Part shown: piece by piece, positions 9,201 to 15,494 of the stretch
How positions within the stretch are numbered: the stretch's first letter is position 1
How the letters are laid out: the number at the start of each line of letters is the position of its first letter
Origin: Proteobacteria bacterium HN_bin10
GTDB lineage: Bacteria > Pseudomonadota > Alphaproteobacteria > Caulobacterales > Aquidulcibacteraceae
Reading direction: 5' to 3'
Length of the DNA stretch: 25,442 nt
NCBI GenBank assembly: GCA_002083515.1
Contig: LWDN01000099.1
Location: 46,600-72,041 of the forward strand
The notes under the pieces: model-generated
Databases searched by the model: none
What the model was told of the DNA's origin: nothing
What the model saw: only the letters and a program-made list of their open reading frames with translations
Position numbers and translations under genes: made by a program

Positions 9201-11242
9201 TCTCCGACATCGTCGAAGTGCGAGGCGGGAACACCGTGTACATTCCGCTCGACATCCCCGACTTCAACGGCACGCTGAGGCTTATGGCGGTGGCGTGGAG
9301 CGAGAATGCGCTGGGCCGCGACGCCGAACAGATCGTCGTGCGCGATCCGGTGGTGGCGGAATTGATCCTGCCGCGTTTTCTCGCCCCGGGCGACGAAGCG
9401 CAAGGCGCGCTCAATATCGACAACGTCGAAGGCCCGAACGGCGCCTACACGGTGACGGTGAGCGGCTCCTCGGTCGCGCAAGTTCAAGCGCAGCCGCGCC
9501 GCTTCACGCTCAACCGCGGCTCGCGGCAGACGGCGCTGATCCCGATATCCGGCGGCCCGCTCGGCGTCGGCGAAATCCGCTTGCGCCTCGAAGGTCCGCA
9601 AGGCTTCACGCCGGTGGATCGCACCTACGACATCCAGTCGCGCGCGCCGTTCATGCCGATCACCATCACGCGCATGGAGCGGCAAGATTCCGGCGTATCG
9701 TGGCGGGCGCCGGCCGATGCCTTGGCTGGCTTCCAGTCGAGTGCGCAGGCCCTGATCTCGTTCTCGAATCTCGCCGGCATCGATCCGGCGCCGCTGCTGG
9801 AGTCGCTCTATCGCTATCCGTACGGCTGCACCGAGCAGCTAACCTCGGTGGCGATGCCGCTGCTCTATTACAACACGCTTGCTTCGGATGCCGGGCGCGA
9901 GACCGATCCGCGCTTGCGCCGCCGCATCCAGGACGCGGCGACGCAGCTGTTGGATCGCCAGGGACCGGACGGCGCCTTCGGTTTGTGGAGCGCGGGCGAT
10001 GGGCATGCGAGCCCGTGGCTCGGCGCTTACGCCACAGATTTCTTGCAACGGGCCCAGCGCGCCGGCTACGCGGTGCCGCGTCAGCCGATGACGCAAGCCT
10101 ACAACGCGTTGCGGCGGGTCGCGCGGCTCAACGATTTCGGCGGCGTGAACTACGAGTTCGAAGTCTACCGCTGGCCGGGCTCGAACGACACCGACGAATT
10201 GATGCGTTCGCGCGCGGCGGCGTATGCGCTCTATGTGCTGGCGAAAGCAGGCGAGGCCGACATCGGTCAGCTGCGCTACTACCACGACAATCGCTTGAAC
10301 AACGAGCCTTCGCCGCTGGCGCGCGCGCACATCGGCGCAGCGTTGGCGCGGATGGGCGATCGCGCGCGGGCGCGCAATGCGTTCCGGCTGGCCGAGCAGG
10401 CGCTGGGATATCGCAACACCGGCGATTGGTATCAGACGCCATTGCGCGATCTTGCCGGCGTCATCGCGTTGGCGGCGGAAGCGGGCGAGACCGACATGGT
10501 CGATCGCCTGCGCGCGCGCTTGGAGCGCGATGCGCCGGACGCAGGCGAGCTGATGACGCAAGAGCAGGTGCACTTGCTTTTGGCGGCGAACGCGCTGCTC
10601 GAACGCGCCGGCCCGGTCAATGTCACCTTGAACGGCCAAGCCATGGCCGAGCGCCGCGTCATGGCCGATACGCAACGCTTGGCCGCAGGGCTGGTGTTCC
10701 GCAACGCCGCGCGTGGGCCGGTGTGGCGGACCTTGGCGTTGTCCGGGTCGCCGCGCGCCGCGCCGCCTGCGATGCAGGCCGGCTACTCGATCGACAAGCG
10801 CGTCTATCGTTTGGACGGATCGACGGTCGATCTCAACGCGATCCGCCAGGGCGATCGCGTCGTCGTCGTGCTTTCGGGTCAGCCCGAAGGCGCGCGCAGC
10901 TATCCGACGGTGCTGGTCGATCTTCTGCCGGCAGGCCTGGAGATCGAGTCGCTGCTCAATCCGAGCGATGGCGCCGGTCAGCTGAACTACGATGGCACAC
11001 GTCATTACGGGCCGTTCGGCTGGGTCGGCGAGATCAGCTACGCGCAGGTACAGGAGTCGCGCGACGACCGCTTCGTGGCGTCGGCCAATCTGCGCGGGTC
11101 GTATCGCTACGCCTACATCGCGCGCGCGGTGACGCCGGGGCGCTACACGCTGCCGGCGGCGCAGGTCGAGGATATGTACCGCCCCGGCGTGATGGCGCGC
11201 ACCAGCACCGGCTCGATCACCATCGCCCCGCGGGGAGGGTAA
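6206..11242 (+). CDS. Bacterial alpha-2-macroglobulin with thioester motif (YfhM-like)
   Basis: A 1678-residue periplasmic protease-trap protein, close to the length of E. coli YfhM. Bacterial alpha-2-macroglobulins are bait-and-trap inhibitors that covalently capture attacking proteases and usually work with PBP1C. Here the thioester motif CTEQ is intact (Cys at residue 1208, in YRYPYGCTEQ) at the front of a helical thioester domain (about 1190-1500). It is preceded by many macroglobulin beta-sandwich domains, including YTERGIYRPGERV (MG2-like) and VAIAMVDEGILNITKY. The N-terminus has a cytosolic Trp-rich stretch and a single membrane helix (about 35-53) without a lipobox Cys, so it appears to be a signal anchor rather than a lipoprotein. 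The start at 6206 has GGGAG nine bases upstream; an ATG at 6185 is possible. Confidence 0.93.
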   Translation: MAFDWKALAERVDPRKWNWSWIAPARDWAVANRTTVLATSMALLIGLWGGAVLGRVSLGAPAFDFAQLGSIGAGERARNANAPRAGLPQVDGMAFLRLRAETDRPEPRACLEFSQNLSTDPSVNFADYVVLEPAAPFQVDVSGNLLCLGGLPLEPERQVTIRQGLPSQTGERTEYDEVFTLTFGDRPAYVGFAGGGVILPRSEADGIAIETVNVSRLEVEVLRVPDRILSQHQVDPGETNEEGGWNYWGFNSAAEDVGVSVYKGEIDVDTRVRNDAVTTVFALGSALRELRPGAYVVKVRDASPSAGQRGGSENESRASAYRWVLYTDMALQSFSGASGLDVVVRSLRTARPLSNVTLTLIAQNNEELARTRTDRDGRVRFTDALVNGEGPSRARYVMAYGAGGDFAALDLQRPALDLSDRGVDGRRAPGDIDAYLYTERGIYRPGERVRLIGLIRDQVGRAIADRESTLVVYRPNGTEARRIRITAADTTIGAIAKNIELQRSSPRGVWSAQLLVDGQETPAGYVSWSVEDFVPERLRVQIEASEDVLRRGQSRPINVQADFLYGAPGSGLAVEAEGRLTVDPNPFPDQEGYSFGRADESFDERYFQLPGTVTDGTGAAELAFRLPDEPQTTLPLRARMIASVADPGGRVVRESFTVPVRLSDLYIGLKPTFESRRAGAGERVGYDVIAVNGAGQRVAARGVTWQLVREDWSYDWYLDGGQWRWRRTGRDIPVDGATVDIAANQPLRIAQDGLRSGSYRLVVRRGEAEGSQRFGVGWGGPADDDATPDMVSVVPPENPTRPGARARVQIRPPYPGEAQIVVATDRVIETRTVRVGSDGATVDLPVTAEWGSGAYVLVTVMTPRDPVNLPVPRRAIGVGYVPVDMGGRTLEVIAGAGLQNVRPRTRVEVPVQIRNAGAGERVRVAIAMVDEGILNITKYESPNPVDYFFGRRALGVELRDDYGRLLNPNLGAPATPRQGGDSLGGEGLTVVPTRTVSLFSDIVEVRGGNTVYIPLDIPDFNGTLRLMAVAWSENALGRDAEQIVVRDPVVAELILPRFLAPGDEAQGALNIDNVEGPNGAYTVTVSGSSVAQVQAQPRRFTLNRGSRQTALIPISGGPLGVGEIRLRLEGPQGFTPVDRTYDIQSRAPFMPITITRMERQDSGVSWRAPADALAGFQSSAQALISFSNLAGIDPAPLLESLYRYPYGCTEQLTSVAMPLLYYNTLASDAGRETDPRLRRRIQDAATQLLDRQGPDGAFGLWSAGDGHASPWLGAYATDFLQRAQRAGYAVPRQPMTQAYNALRRVARLNDFGGVNYEFEVYRWPGSNDTDELMRSRAAAYALYVLAKAGEADIGQLRYYHDNRLNNEPSPLARAHIGAALARMGDRARARNAFRLAEQALGYRNTGDWYQTPLRDLAGVIALAAEAGETDMVDRLRARLERDAPDAGELMTQEQVHLLLAANALLERAGPVNVTLNGQAMAERRVMADTQRLAAGLVFRNAARGPVWRTLALSGSPRAAPPAMQAGYSIDKRVYRLDGSTVDLNAIRQGDRVVVVLSGQPEGARSYPTVLVDLLPAGLEIESLLNPSDGAGQLNYDGTRHYGPFGWVGEISYAQVQESRDDRFVASANLRGSYRYAYIARAVTPGRYTLPAAQVEDMYRPGVMARTSTGSITIAPRGG

Positions 11243-11257
11243 TTTGCGACGCGCAAC

Positions 11258-11376
11258 TCTCTCCCCCTCCCCCCTTGTGGGGGAGGGCAGGGAGGGGGGT
11301 GCAAGCGCAAACGTTTCAAAGCTTGGCGCTGATACCCCCACCCCCGGCCCCGCCCCACAAGGGGGCGGGGAGGCGC
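11258..11376. repeat. GC-rich double-hairpin intergenic repeat (REP/BIME-like)
   Basis: Two hairpins in mirror arrangement fill the gap between the alpha-2-macroglobulin and pbpC genes. The left one is CCCTCCCCC-CTTGT-GGGGGAGGG (11265-11287); the right one is CCCCGCCCC-ACAAG-GGGGCGGGG (11348-11370). The loops are reverse complements of each other, and the outer flanks also match in inverted orientation (GGGGGGTGCAAGCGC on the left against GGGGGTATCAGCGC on the other strand). The arrangement resembles a mobile REP doublet. Its right end supplies the GGGGAGG ribosome-binding site of pbpC. Confidence 0.8.
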
Positions 11377-11377
11377 C

Positions 11378-13444
11378 ATGAAACGCGGACCTCGGCTTCC
11401 GCTGCCTCTGTCGGTGGCGGGCAGACGCTGGGCCGGCGTGCTGCTCGGCGCGATGCTGACGCTGTTTGCATTGGACCAGGCGTTTGCGCCGCCGCTTGAG
11501 CGCGTGCGCGAGCTGTCGCCGGTCGTGGTCGATCGCAACGGCGAATGGCTGATGGCGTTCACGACGCGCGACGGCGCATGGCGGCTCGAAGCGCGGCTCG
11601 ACGAAATCGATCCCGAGTTCCAGCGCCGCCTGATCGCGATCGAGGATGAGCGCTTCTGGTGGCATCCCGGCTTCGATCCGATTGCGCTGGCGCGCGCCAG
11701 CGTCTCGTACGCACGCGCCGGACGCGTCACCCAGGGCGGCTCGACCATCACCATGCAGCTGGCGCGGCTGCTCGAACCGCGGCCGCGCACGATTCAATCG
11801 AAGCTGATCGAGATCGTCCGCGCCATGCAGATCGAACGGCGGCTGAGCAAACGCGAAATTCTCGCCGCCTATCTGACGCTCGCGCCTTATGGCGGCAATC
11901 TCGAAGGCGTGCGCGCGGCCAGCCGCGCTTATTTTCAGCGCGATCCGCAATGGCTGGACGACGCGGAGATGGCGCTGCTGATCGCGCTGCCGCAGGCGCC
12001 CGAAGCGCGCCGGCCCGATCGCAACCCGCGCGCGGCGCGCGCGGCGCGCGACCGCGTGCTCGACTTGTTCGTGAGCGCGCATTTGATTAGCCGCCGCCGC
12101 GCCGAGGAGGGCAAAGAGAGCGAGATACCGGCGCGCGCGCCGTTCCCGTATTCGGCGCCGCACGCCGCCGAAGCCTTGGTTGCGGCAAATGCCGGAGCGG
12201 GTGTCGTGCGCTCGTCGCTGGACGCAACCTTGCAGCGCGATCTCGAATCCTTGGCGCGCCGCCATGCGGCCAACCTCGAACGCGACGCGCAGATCGCCAT
12301 CCTCGCGGTCGAGATCGACGGACGCGCCGTGCGTGCGCGCGTCGGCGGCGCCGGGCGCGAGCGCGCCGGCGGCTATATCGACATGACCCGTGCGGTGCGT
12401 TCGCCCGGCTCGGCGCTGAAGCCCTTCCTCTATGCGATCGCGTTCGACGAAAACATCGCCGCACCGGAGACTCTGGTGCGCGACGCGCCGCGCCGCTTCG
12501 GCGGCTATCTGCCGGAGAATTTCGACCGCCGCTTCCACGGCGACGTGACGCTGGAAGATGCGTTGCGTCACTCGCTGAACTTGCCGGCGGTGGCGACCTT
12601 GGAGCGGATCGGCGCCGGTCGGTTTCAGGCGGCTTTGACCCGCGCCGGGGCCCAGGTGCGCATGCCGCGCCGCGCCGATGCCGAACCGGGCCTCGCTTTG
12701 GCCTTGGGCGGCGTAGGGCTGACGCTCGAAGATCTGGTGCAACTCTATGCAGCGCTTGGCGACGGCGGCGAGGCGCGGCCGCTGACCACCGGCGATGTCG
12801 CGACTTTCGCCTTCGCCCGCCGCTTTGTGCGGCCGGAAACCGCCGAGCGCGTGCTTGAGATTCTCGCGACGTCGCCGCATCCCGCCGGCCGCATCCCGGC
12901 GCAGATTGCGCAAGGCGCGCCGCAGGTCGCGTTCAAGACCGGCACCTCCTACGGCTTCCGCGACGCCTGGGCGCTCGGCGTTTCGAACGGCTACGCCATC
13001 GGCGTCTGGGTCGGGCGGCCGGATGGAACGCCGCGGCCGGGCGCGACCGGTCGCAGCGAAGCGCTGCCCGTGTTGTTCGAGGCGTTCGATCAATTGGGCG
13101 CGCCGCCCCCGCCGGAACAGCCGCGGCAACAACACGCACCGGTTGCGCCCGCGCTCGTGCGCTTCGAGGGCGCCGAGCGCGAGGACTTGTCCATTCTGTT
13201 TCCGCCGTCCGGCGCCGAGGTTCTGGTGCTGGACTATGGCGCCGGCTCGCGCGGGCTCTCGCTCTCGGCGCGCGGCGGCAGCGCGCCGTTGACGTGGTAC
13301 GCCGACGGCGTGCGCGTCGCCAACGAACCGACCAGCGGGCGCGTGATCTGGCGCCCGCCGGCGCCTGGCTTTTACGACGTGACCGTCGTCGACGCCGCAG
13401 GCCAAAGCGTCAGTACGCGTGTGCGCATTCGAGATAGCGGTTAA
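11378..13444 (+). CDS. pbpC: Penicillin-binding protein 1C (bifunctional peptidoglycan synthase)
   Basis: A 688-residue class A PBP. After a cytosolic basic start and one membrane helix (about 17-37) comes a GT51 glycosyltransferase domain with catalytic Glu89 in AIEDERFWWHPGFDP and the TQGGSTITMQLAR motif. A transpeptidase domain follows with SxxK at 345-348 (PGSALKPF), SxN at 399-401 (SLN) and KTGT at 520-523. The last 80 residues are a beta-rich BiPBP_C-type domain (ending YDVTVVDAAGQSV) that marks PBP1C rather than PBP1A/1B. It polymerises and may cross-link peptidoglycan in the periplasm. Pairing with an alpha-2-macroglobulin gene is the classic arrangement and suggests wall repair after envelope damage. 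GGGGAGG four bases before the ATG comes from the upstream repeat. Confidence 0.94.
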   Translation: MKRGPRLPLPLSVAGRRWAGVLLGAMLTLFALDQAFAPPLERVRELSPVVVDRNGEWLMAFTTRDGAWRLEARLDEIDPEFQRRLIAIEDERFWWHPGFDPIALARASVSYARAGRVTQGGSTITMQLARLLEPRPRTIQSKLIEIVRAMQIERRLSKREILAAYLTLAPYGGNLEGVRAASRAYFQRDPQWLDDAEMALLIALPQAPEARRPDRNPRAARAARDRVLDLFVSAHLISRRRAEEGKESEIPARAPFPYSAPHAAEALVAANAGAGVVRSSLDATLQRDLESLARRHAANLERDAQIAILAVEIDGRAVRARVGGAGRERAGGYIDMTRAVRSPGSALKPFLYAIAFDENIAAPETLVRDAPRRFGGYLPENFDRRFHGDVTLEDALRHSLNLPAVATLERIGAGRFQAALTRAGAQVRMPRRADAEPGLALALGGVGLTLEDLVQLYAALGDGGEARPLTTGDVATFAFARRFVRPETAERVLEILATSPHPAGRIPAQIAQGAPQVAFKTGTSYGFRDAWALGVSNGYAIGVWVGRPDGTPRPGATGRSEALPVLFEAFDQLGAPPPPEQPRQQHAPVAPALVRFEGAEREDLSILFPPSGAEVLVLDYGAGSRGLSLSARGGSAPLTWYADGVRVANEPTSGRVIWRPPAPGFYDVTVVDAAGQSVSTRVRIRDSG

Positions 13445-13446
13445 AG

Positions 13447-14973
13447 ATGGATACAAGAGTCGAGGTGATTAGACTCACTCCGCTCGAGCGCGCCATGCGC
13501 GATCTGGAGCGCGTCAGCAGAATTGGAACGGCGGTATTTGTCGGTCTTGCATTGGCTCAGTTCGTGGCTGCCGGTGCAGTCCTCGCCGGATCCGACGCGG
13601 GAATGGGCGCGTTCGGACACACGGACCGATCTGTATTGCTGCAGCAGGTGCTGATCGGCGCAGCGTTCTGGAGCGTCGTGACCATTGCGATGACGCTGGC
13701 GCTCAATAGCGGGCCGCGCATCGTTGTTGTGCTGTTTGCAACGCTGATGGGCCTGTTTTGGCTGGCCGTGGTGTCTATCGGCGCGCTCGCCGCGGCGGGA
13801 GCGTTGGACTCGCTGCGCGCCGCGTTCGAGGCCGGCGTCTGGGCCAACTGGACCATGCCGTTCCTGGGATTGATGCTTGGCACGCGCGAGGTGCTCCTGC
13901 TCTTCGGATTCGTGATCGCGGCGACACTTCTGATCGCAAGCGAAGCGCTGTGGGCGAGCGTACGCGGCGTCGGCGCAGCGATGAGAGCGCCAGCGGCCAC
14001 CATCAAGACGCTGCGCGGTTTACGCGGACTTGGTCCCTTCAGCCCCTCGGGTTTGCTGGCGACTTTCGATTTGCCATTGGCGCTGCGCGACCGTCGCGGA
14101 ATCATTGGAAAAGCGATCGCCTTCGTCGCGATTCTGGTCGCGACCATCGCCTGCACTTTCTGGCTGCTGGCGCCGCTCAATGTCGTCGTCATGCTTGCCG
14201 GTACTGCTTACTACGAATGTTACGGCGGCGATCCCACCGATGTGGAGATGGGCTCATGTCTGCTCGCGAGCGCCGGACCGCTTGGGCAATTCATGATCCT
14301 CAGTATTGTGGCGATCGTCGCGACCTGTGTGCTGGCGGCGCTCCTTATGGCTTTGGCCAAACGCCTCTTGGCGGGACAGTTGGCGCGCCAGACCAGCGCG
14401 GCGCCGATTGTATTCTTGCGGTCCTTCGCCGACGACCAAGCGCGGGTGAAGATACCATGGCGCGGGCCGTTGGATTTTCTTCTGGATCAGGGCCGTTCGC
14501 CCGACAGCGTCGACCAGATCTTGGTCTATGAGTTCGGCCGCTACGGGCCAGTGAAAGCGTTGGGCAAGCCTGGTGAGCGGCGGCCGCCGTTCGGCGCCGA
14601 GCGCATCTACTCCGACCACGAGACTTGGCAGCAGAAGATCAGCGCCCTCATCGATGCCGCGTGTGCGGTGGTGCTCGTTGTCGATCAAAGCGCGGGCCTG
14701 CGCTGGGAGCTTGAGCAATCCTTAAGTCGTCCCGGATGGCTCGCACGCACGCTTTTCCTGCTCCCAAGTTCAAACGACTTCACGCGCCTGCAAGCGGCTG
14801 CGGGCGGCGGCCTTGAGGCGCCCGTCCTGCGGCGCGGCGAACAGATCGTGGCGGCGGTCGCTTCCGAGACGGGATGGAGGCTCTATGTATCCGGCCGACC
14901 CACGCGCTTCACCTACCAGACTCTGGCGCGGCTTCACTTCGCTTCGCTCAATGAAAAGGCGCGGATCGCGTGA
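13447..14973 (+). CDS. Polytopic membrane protein with C-terminal TIR-like domain, unknown function
   Basis: I do not recognise a named family. The 508-residue protein has about six to seven hydrophobic segments (near 28-48, 68-88, 91-115, 135-165, 221-252 and 279-303), then a soluble domain (about 318-445). That domain begins with a strand APIVFLRSFADD and continues with GPVKALGKPGE, an isolated WQ (394-395), and a strand CAVVLVVDQSAGLRWELEQ. The order (strand with an acidic end, later a strand ending in S-x(4)-WE) resembles TIR-like folds, where the Glu after the Trp can be catalytic; this is inference. Its ATG follows the pbpC stop after two bases with only a weak ribosome site, so translational coupling is likely. 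Base composition looks somewhat less GC-extreme than pbpC. Its end overlaps the terminator hairpin of the opposite strand. Confidence 0.8.
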   Translation: MDTRVEVIRLTPLERAMRDLERVSRIGTAVFVGLALAQFVAAGAVLAGSDAGMGAFGHTDRSVLLQQVLIGAAFWSVVTIAMTLALNSGPRIVVVLFATLMGLFWLAVVSIGALAAAGALDSLRAAFEAGVWANWTMPFLGLMLGTREVLLLFGFVIAATLLIASEALWASVRGVGAAMRAPAATIKTLRGLRGLGPFSPSGLLATFDLPLALRDRRGIIGKAIAFVAILVATIACTFWLLAPLNVVVMLAGTAYYECYGGDPTDVEMGSCLLASAGPLGQFMILSIVAIVATCVLAALLMALAKRLLAGQLARQTSAAPIVFLRSFADDQARVKIPWRGPLDFLLDQGRSPDSVDQILVYEFGRYGPVKALGKPGERRPPFGAERIYSDHETWQQKISALIDAACAVVLVVDQSAGLRWELEQSLSRPGWLARTLFLLPSSNDFTRLQAAAGGGLEAPVLRRGEQIVAAVASETGWRLYVSGRPTRFTYQTLARLHFASLNEKARIA

Positions 14974-14985
14974 ACGATCCGCGCC
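14950..14985 (-). terminator. Intrinsic terminator of the downstream 30-residue peptide gene
   Basis: A perfect 11-base-pair stem GGCGCGGATCG / CGATCCGCGCC (14958-14968 and 14975-14985) with a 6-base loop. Read on the minus strand it is followed by TTTTCATT, a short U-rich tail. It lies 30 bases after the stop codon of the peptide gene at 15016. The hairpin also spans the stop codon of the opposite-strand membrane protein gene, so it may slow both transcripts. Confidence 0.75.
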
Positions 14986-15015
14986 AGGAGATGATGCCGT
15001 ACTCGGGGGGAGGAG

Positions 15016-15108
15016 TTAGGCGACCATCAAAGCAGCTTGACGCAGCGCCGCGTACGCCACGGGGGCGAACAGCACGAAGGCTGCGAGGAAGAAGGCGAGC
15101 TTTCTCAT
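15016..15108 (-). CDS. 30-residue hydrophobic peptide (copy A of a tandem pair)
   Basis: A very short gene: MRKLAFFLAAFVLFAPVA, then an Ala-rich end closing in LRQAALMVA and TAA. One basic pair precedes a single hydrophobic helix, so it would sit in the inner membrane or be exported. It is supported as real by a second, clearly related peptide 140 bases upstream (15248-15340): the core AFVLFAPVA and the end QAAxxVA are conserved, and both are exactly 30 residues. It also has its own terminator. The ribosome site is weak (GAAAGA eight bases before ATG). Function is unknown; a membrane-complex subunit, a signalling peptide or a type I toxin-like peptide are possible, none shown. Confidence 0.65.
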   Translation of the reverse strand: MRKLAFFLAAFVLFAPVAYAALRQAALMVA

Positions 15109-15130
15109 GAACGTGATCTTTCGAACTGGT

Positions 15131-15176
15131 TGACTCTGAGATGCAGGCGAACGGCGGTTCGGATGCATCGGCTGAA
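15131..15176 (-). promoter_or_regulatory. Conserved upstream block A of peptide gene copy A
   Basis: Read on the minus strand, the block begins with TTCAGCCG, continues through GCATCCGAACC and ends with GCATCTCAGAGTCA, about 23 bases before the ATG of copy A. The same elements in the same order occur in front of copy B (15429-15475). A one-base length difference within the block argues that the DNA or RNA sequence, not a peptide, is conserved. It may be a promoter with a regulator site or an RNA leader. Confidence 0.5.
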
Positions 15177-15214
15177 CAAAACAAAGGCGCGGACCCCTTG
15201 CGGCATCCGCGCCT
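15174..15214 (-). terminator. Intrinsic terminator of peptide gene copy B
   Basis: On the minus strand a stem AGGCGCGGA / TCCGCGCCT with a 12-base loop (15185-15214) is followed directly by the U-rich tail TTTGTTTTGTT. It lies 34 bases after the stop codon of the 15248-15340 gene. This is the clearest intrinsic terminator of the window. Confidence 0.85.
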
Positions 15215-15247
15215 CCGTTTGCGATCGTCGCAGGCGGGTTGGGGGGA

Positions 15248-15340
15248 TCAGGCGACGATCTGGGCAGCTTGCGCGAGGATCGCGACGGCGACCGGGGCAA
15301 ACAGGACGAACGCGGCGGCGAGGGTGGCGAGCTTGGTCAT
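15248..15340 (-). CDS. 30-residue hydrophobic peptide (copy B of a tandem pair)
   Basis: The peptide opens MTKLATLAAAFVLFAPVA and closes with AQAAQIVA and TGA. It is a paralogue of the peptide at 15016-15108 (same length, same core AFVLFAPVA, same ending pattern). A strong ribosome site GGAAGGA sits seven bases before the ATG at 15340. The frame is open upstream to another ATG at 15397, with its own GGAG site eight bases away, giving an optional 49-residue form beginning MTKTFALALFANE. The alignment with copy A favours the shorter start. A strong terminator follows. From memory, endings of the type QAAQIVA are common in small alphaproteobacterial peptides without known function. Confidence 0.7.
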   Translation of the reverse strand: MTKLATLAAAFVLFAPVAVAILAQAAQIVA

Positions 15341-15428
15341 GACGAATTCCTTCCGAGTTTCATTTGCGAAGAGAGCGAGGGCGAAAGTCTTGGTCATCGC
15401 TTAATCTCCGCGGTGTTTCGTGTGCTTA

Positions 15429-15475
15429 TGACCCTGAGATGCCGAGGCCTTCGGGTTTGGATGCGGGCGGCTGAA
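15429..15475 (-). promoter_or_regulatory. Conserved upstream block B of peptide gene copy B
   Basis: On the minus strand this block starts TTCAGCCG, passes GCATCCAAACC and ends GCATCTCAGGGTCA, matching block A at 15131-15176 in content and order. It begins 20 bases after the desaturase stop codon and lies about 90 bases before the ATG at 15340 (32 bases before the ATG at 15397). The duplication of both peptide and upstream block suggests that each unit is transcribed on its own. Confidence 0.5.
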
Positions 15476-15494
15476 AATTTCTCATTTTTCATGA

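Noticed and set aside
9839..13456. 1205-codon open frame on the minus strand
   Set aside because: It is antisense to the alpha-2-macroglobulin and pbpC genes, with Arg/His/Ala-rich low-complexity composition typical of GC-rich shadows and no recognisable domain.
15016..15300. 94-codon version of peptide gene copy A
   Set aside because: The N-terminal 64 codons run through the terminator of copy B and the conserved upstream block; only the last 30 codons match the paralogue.
15394..15492. 32-codon open frame overlapping the start at 15397 by ATGA, with a counterpart at 15105-15206
   Set aside because: The two putative peptides align only partly; a one-base indel shifts the frame inside the conserved block and one start lies within a terminator stem. 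DNA/RNA-level conservation explains the similarity better, so they are not listed as genes.
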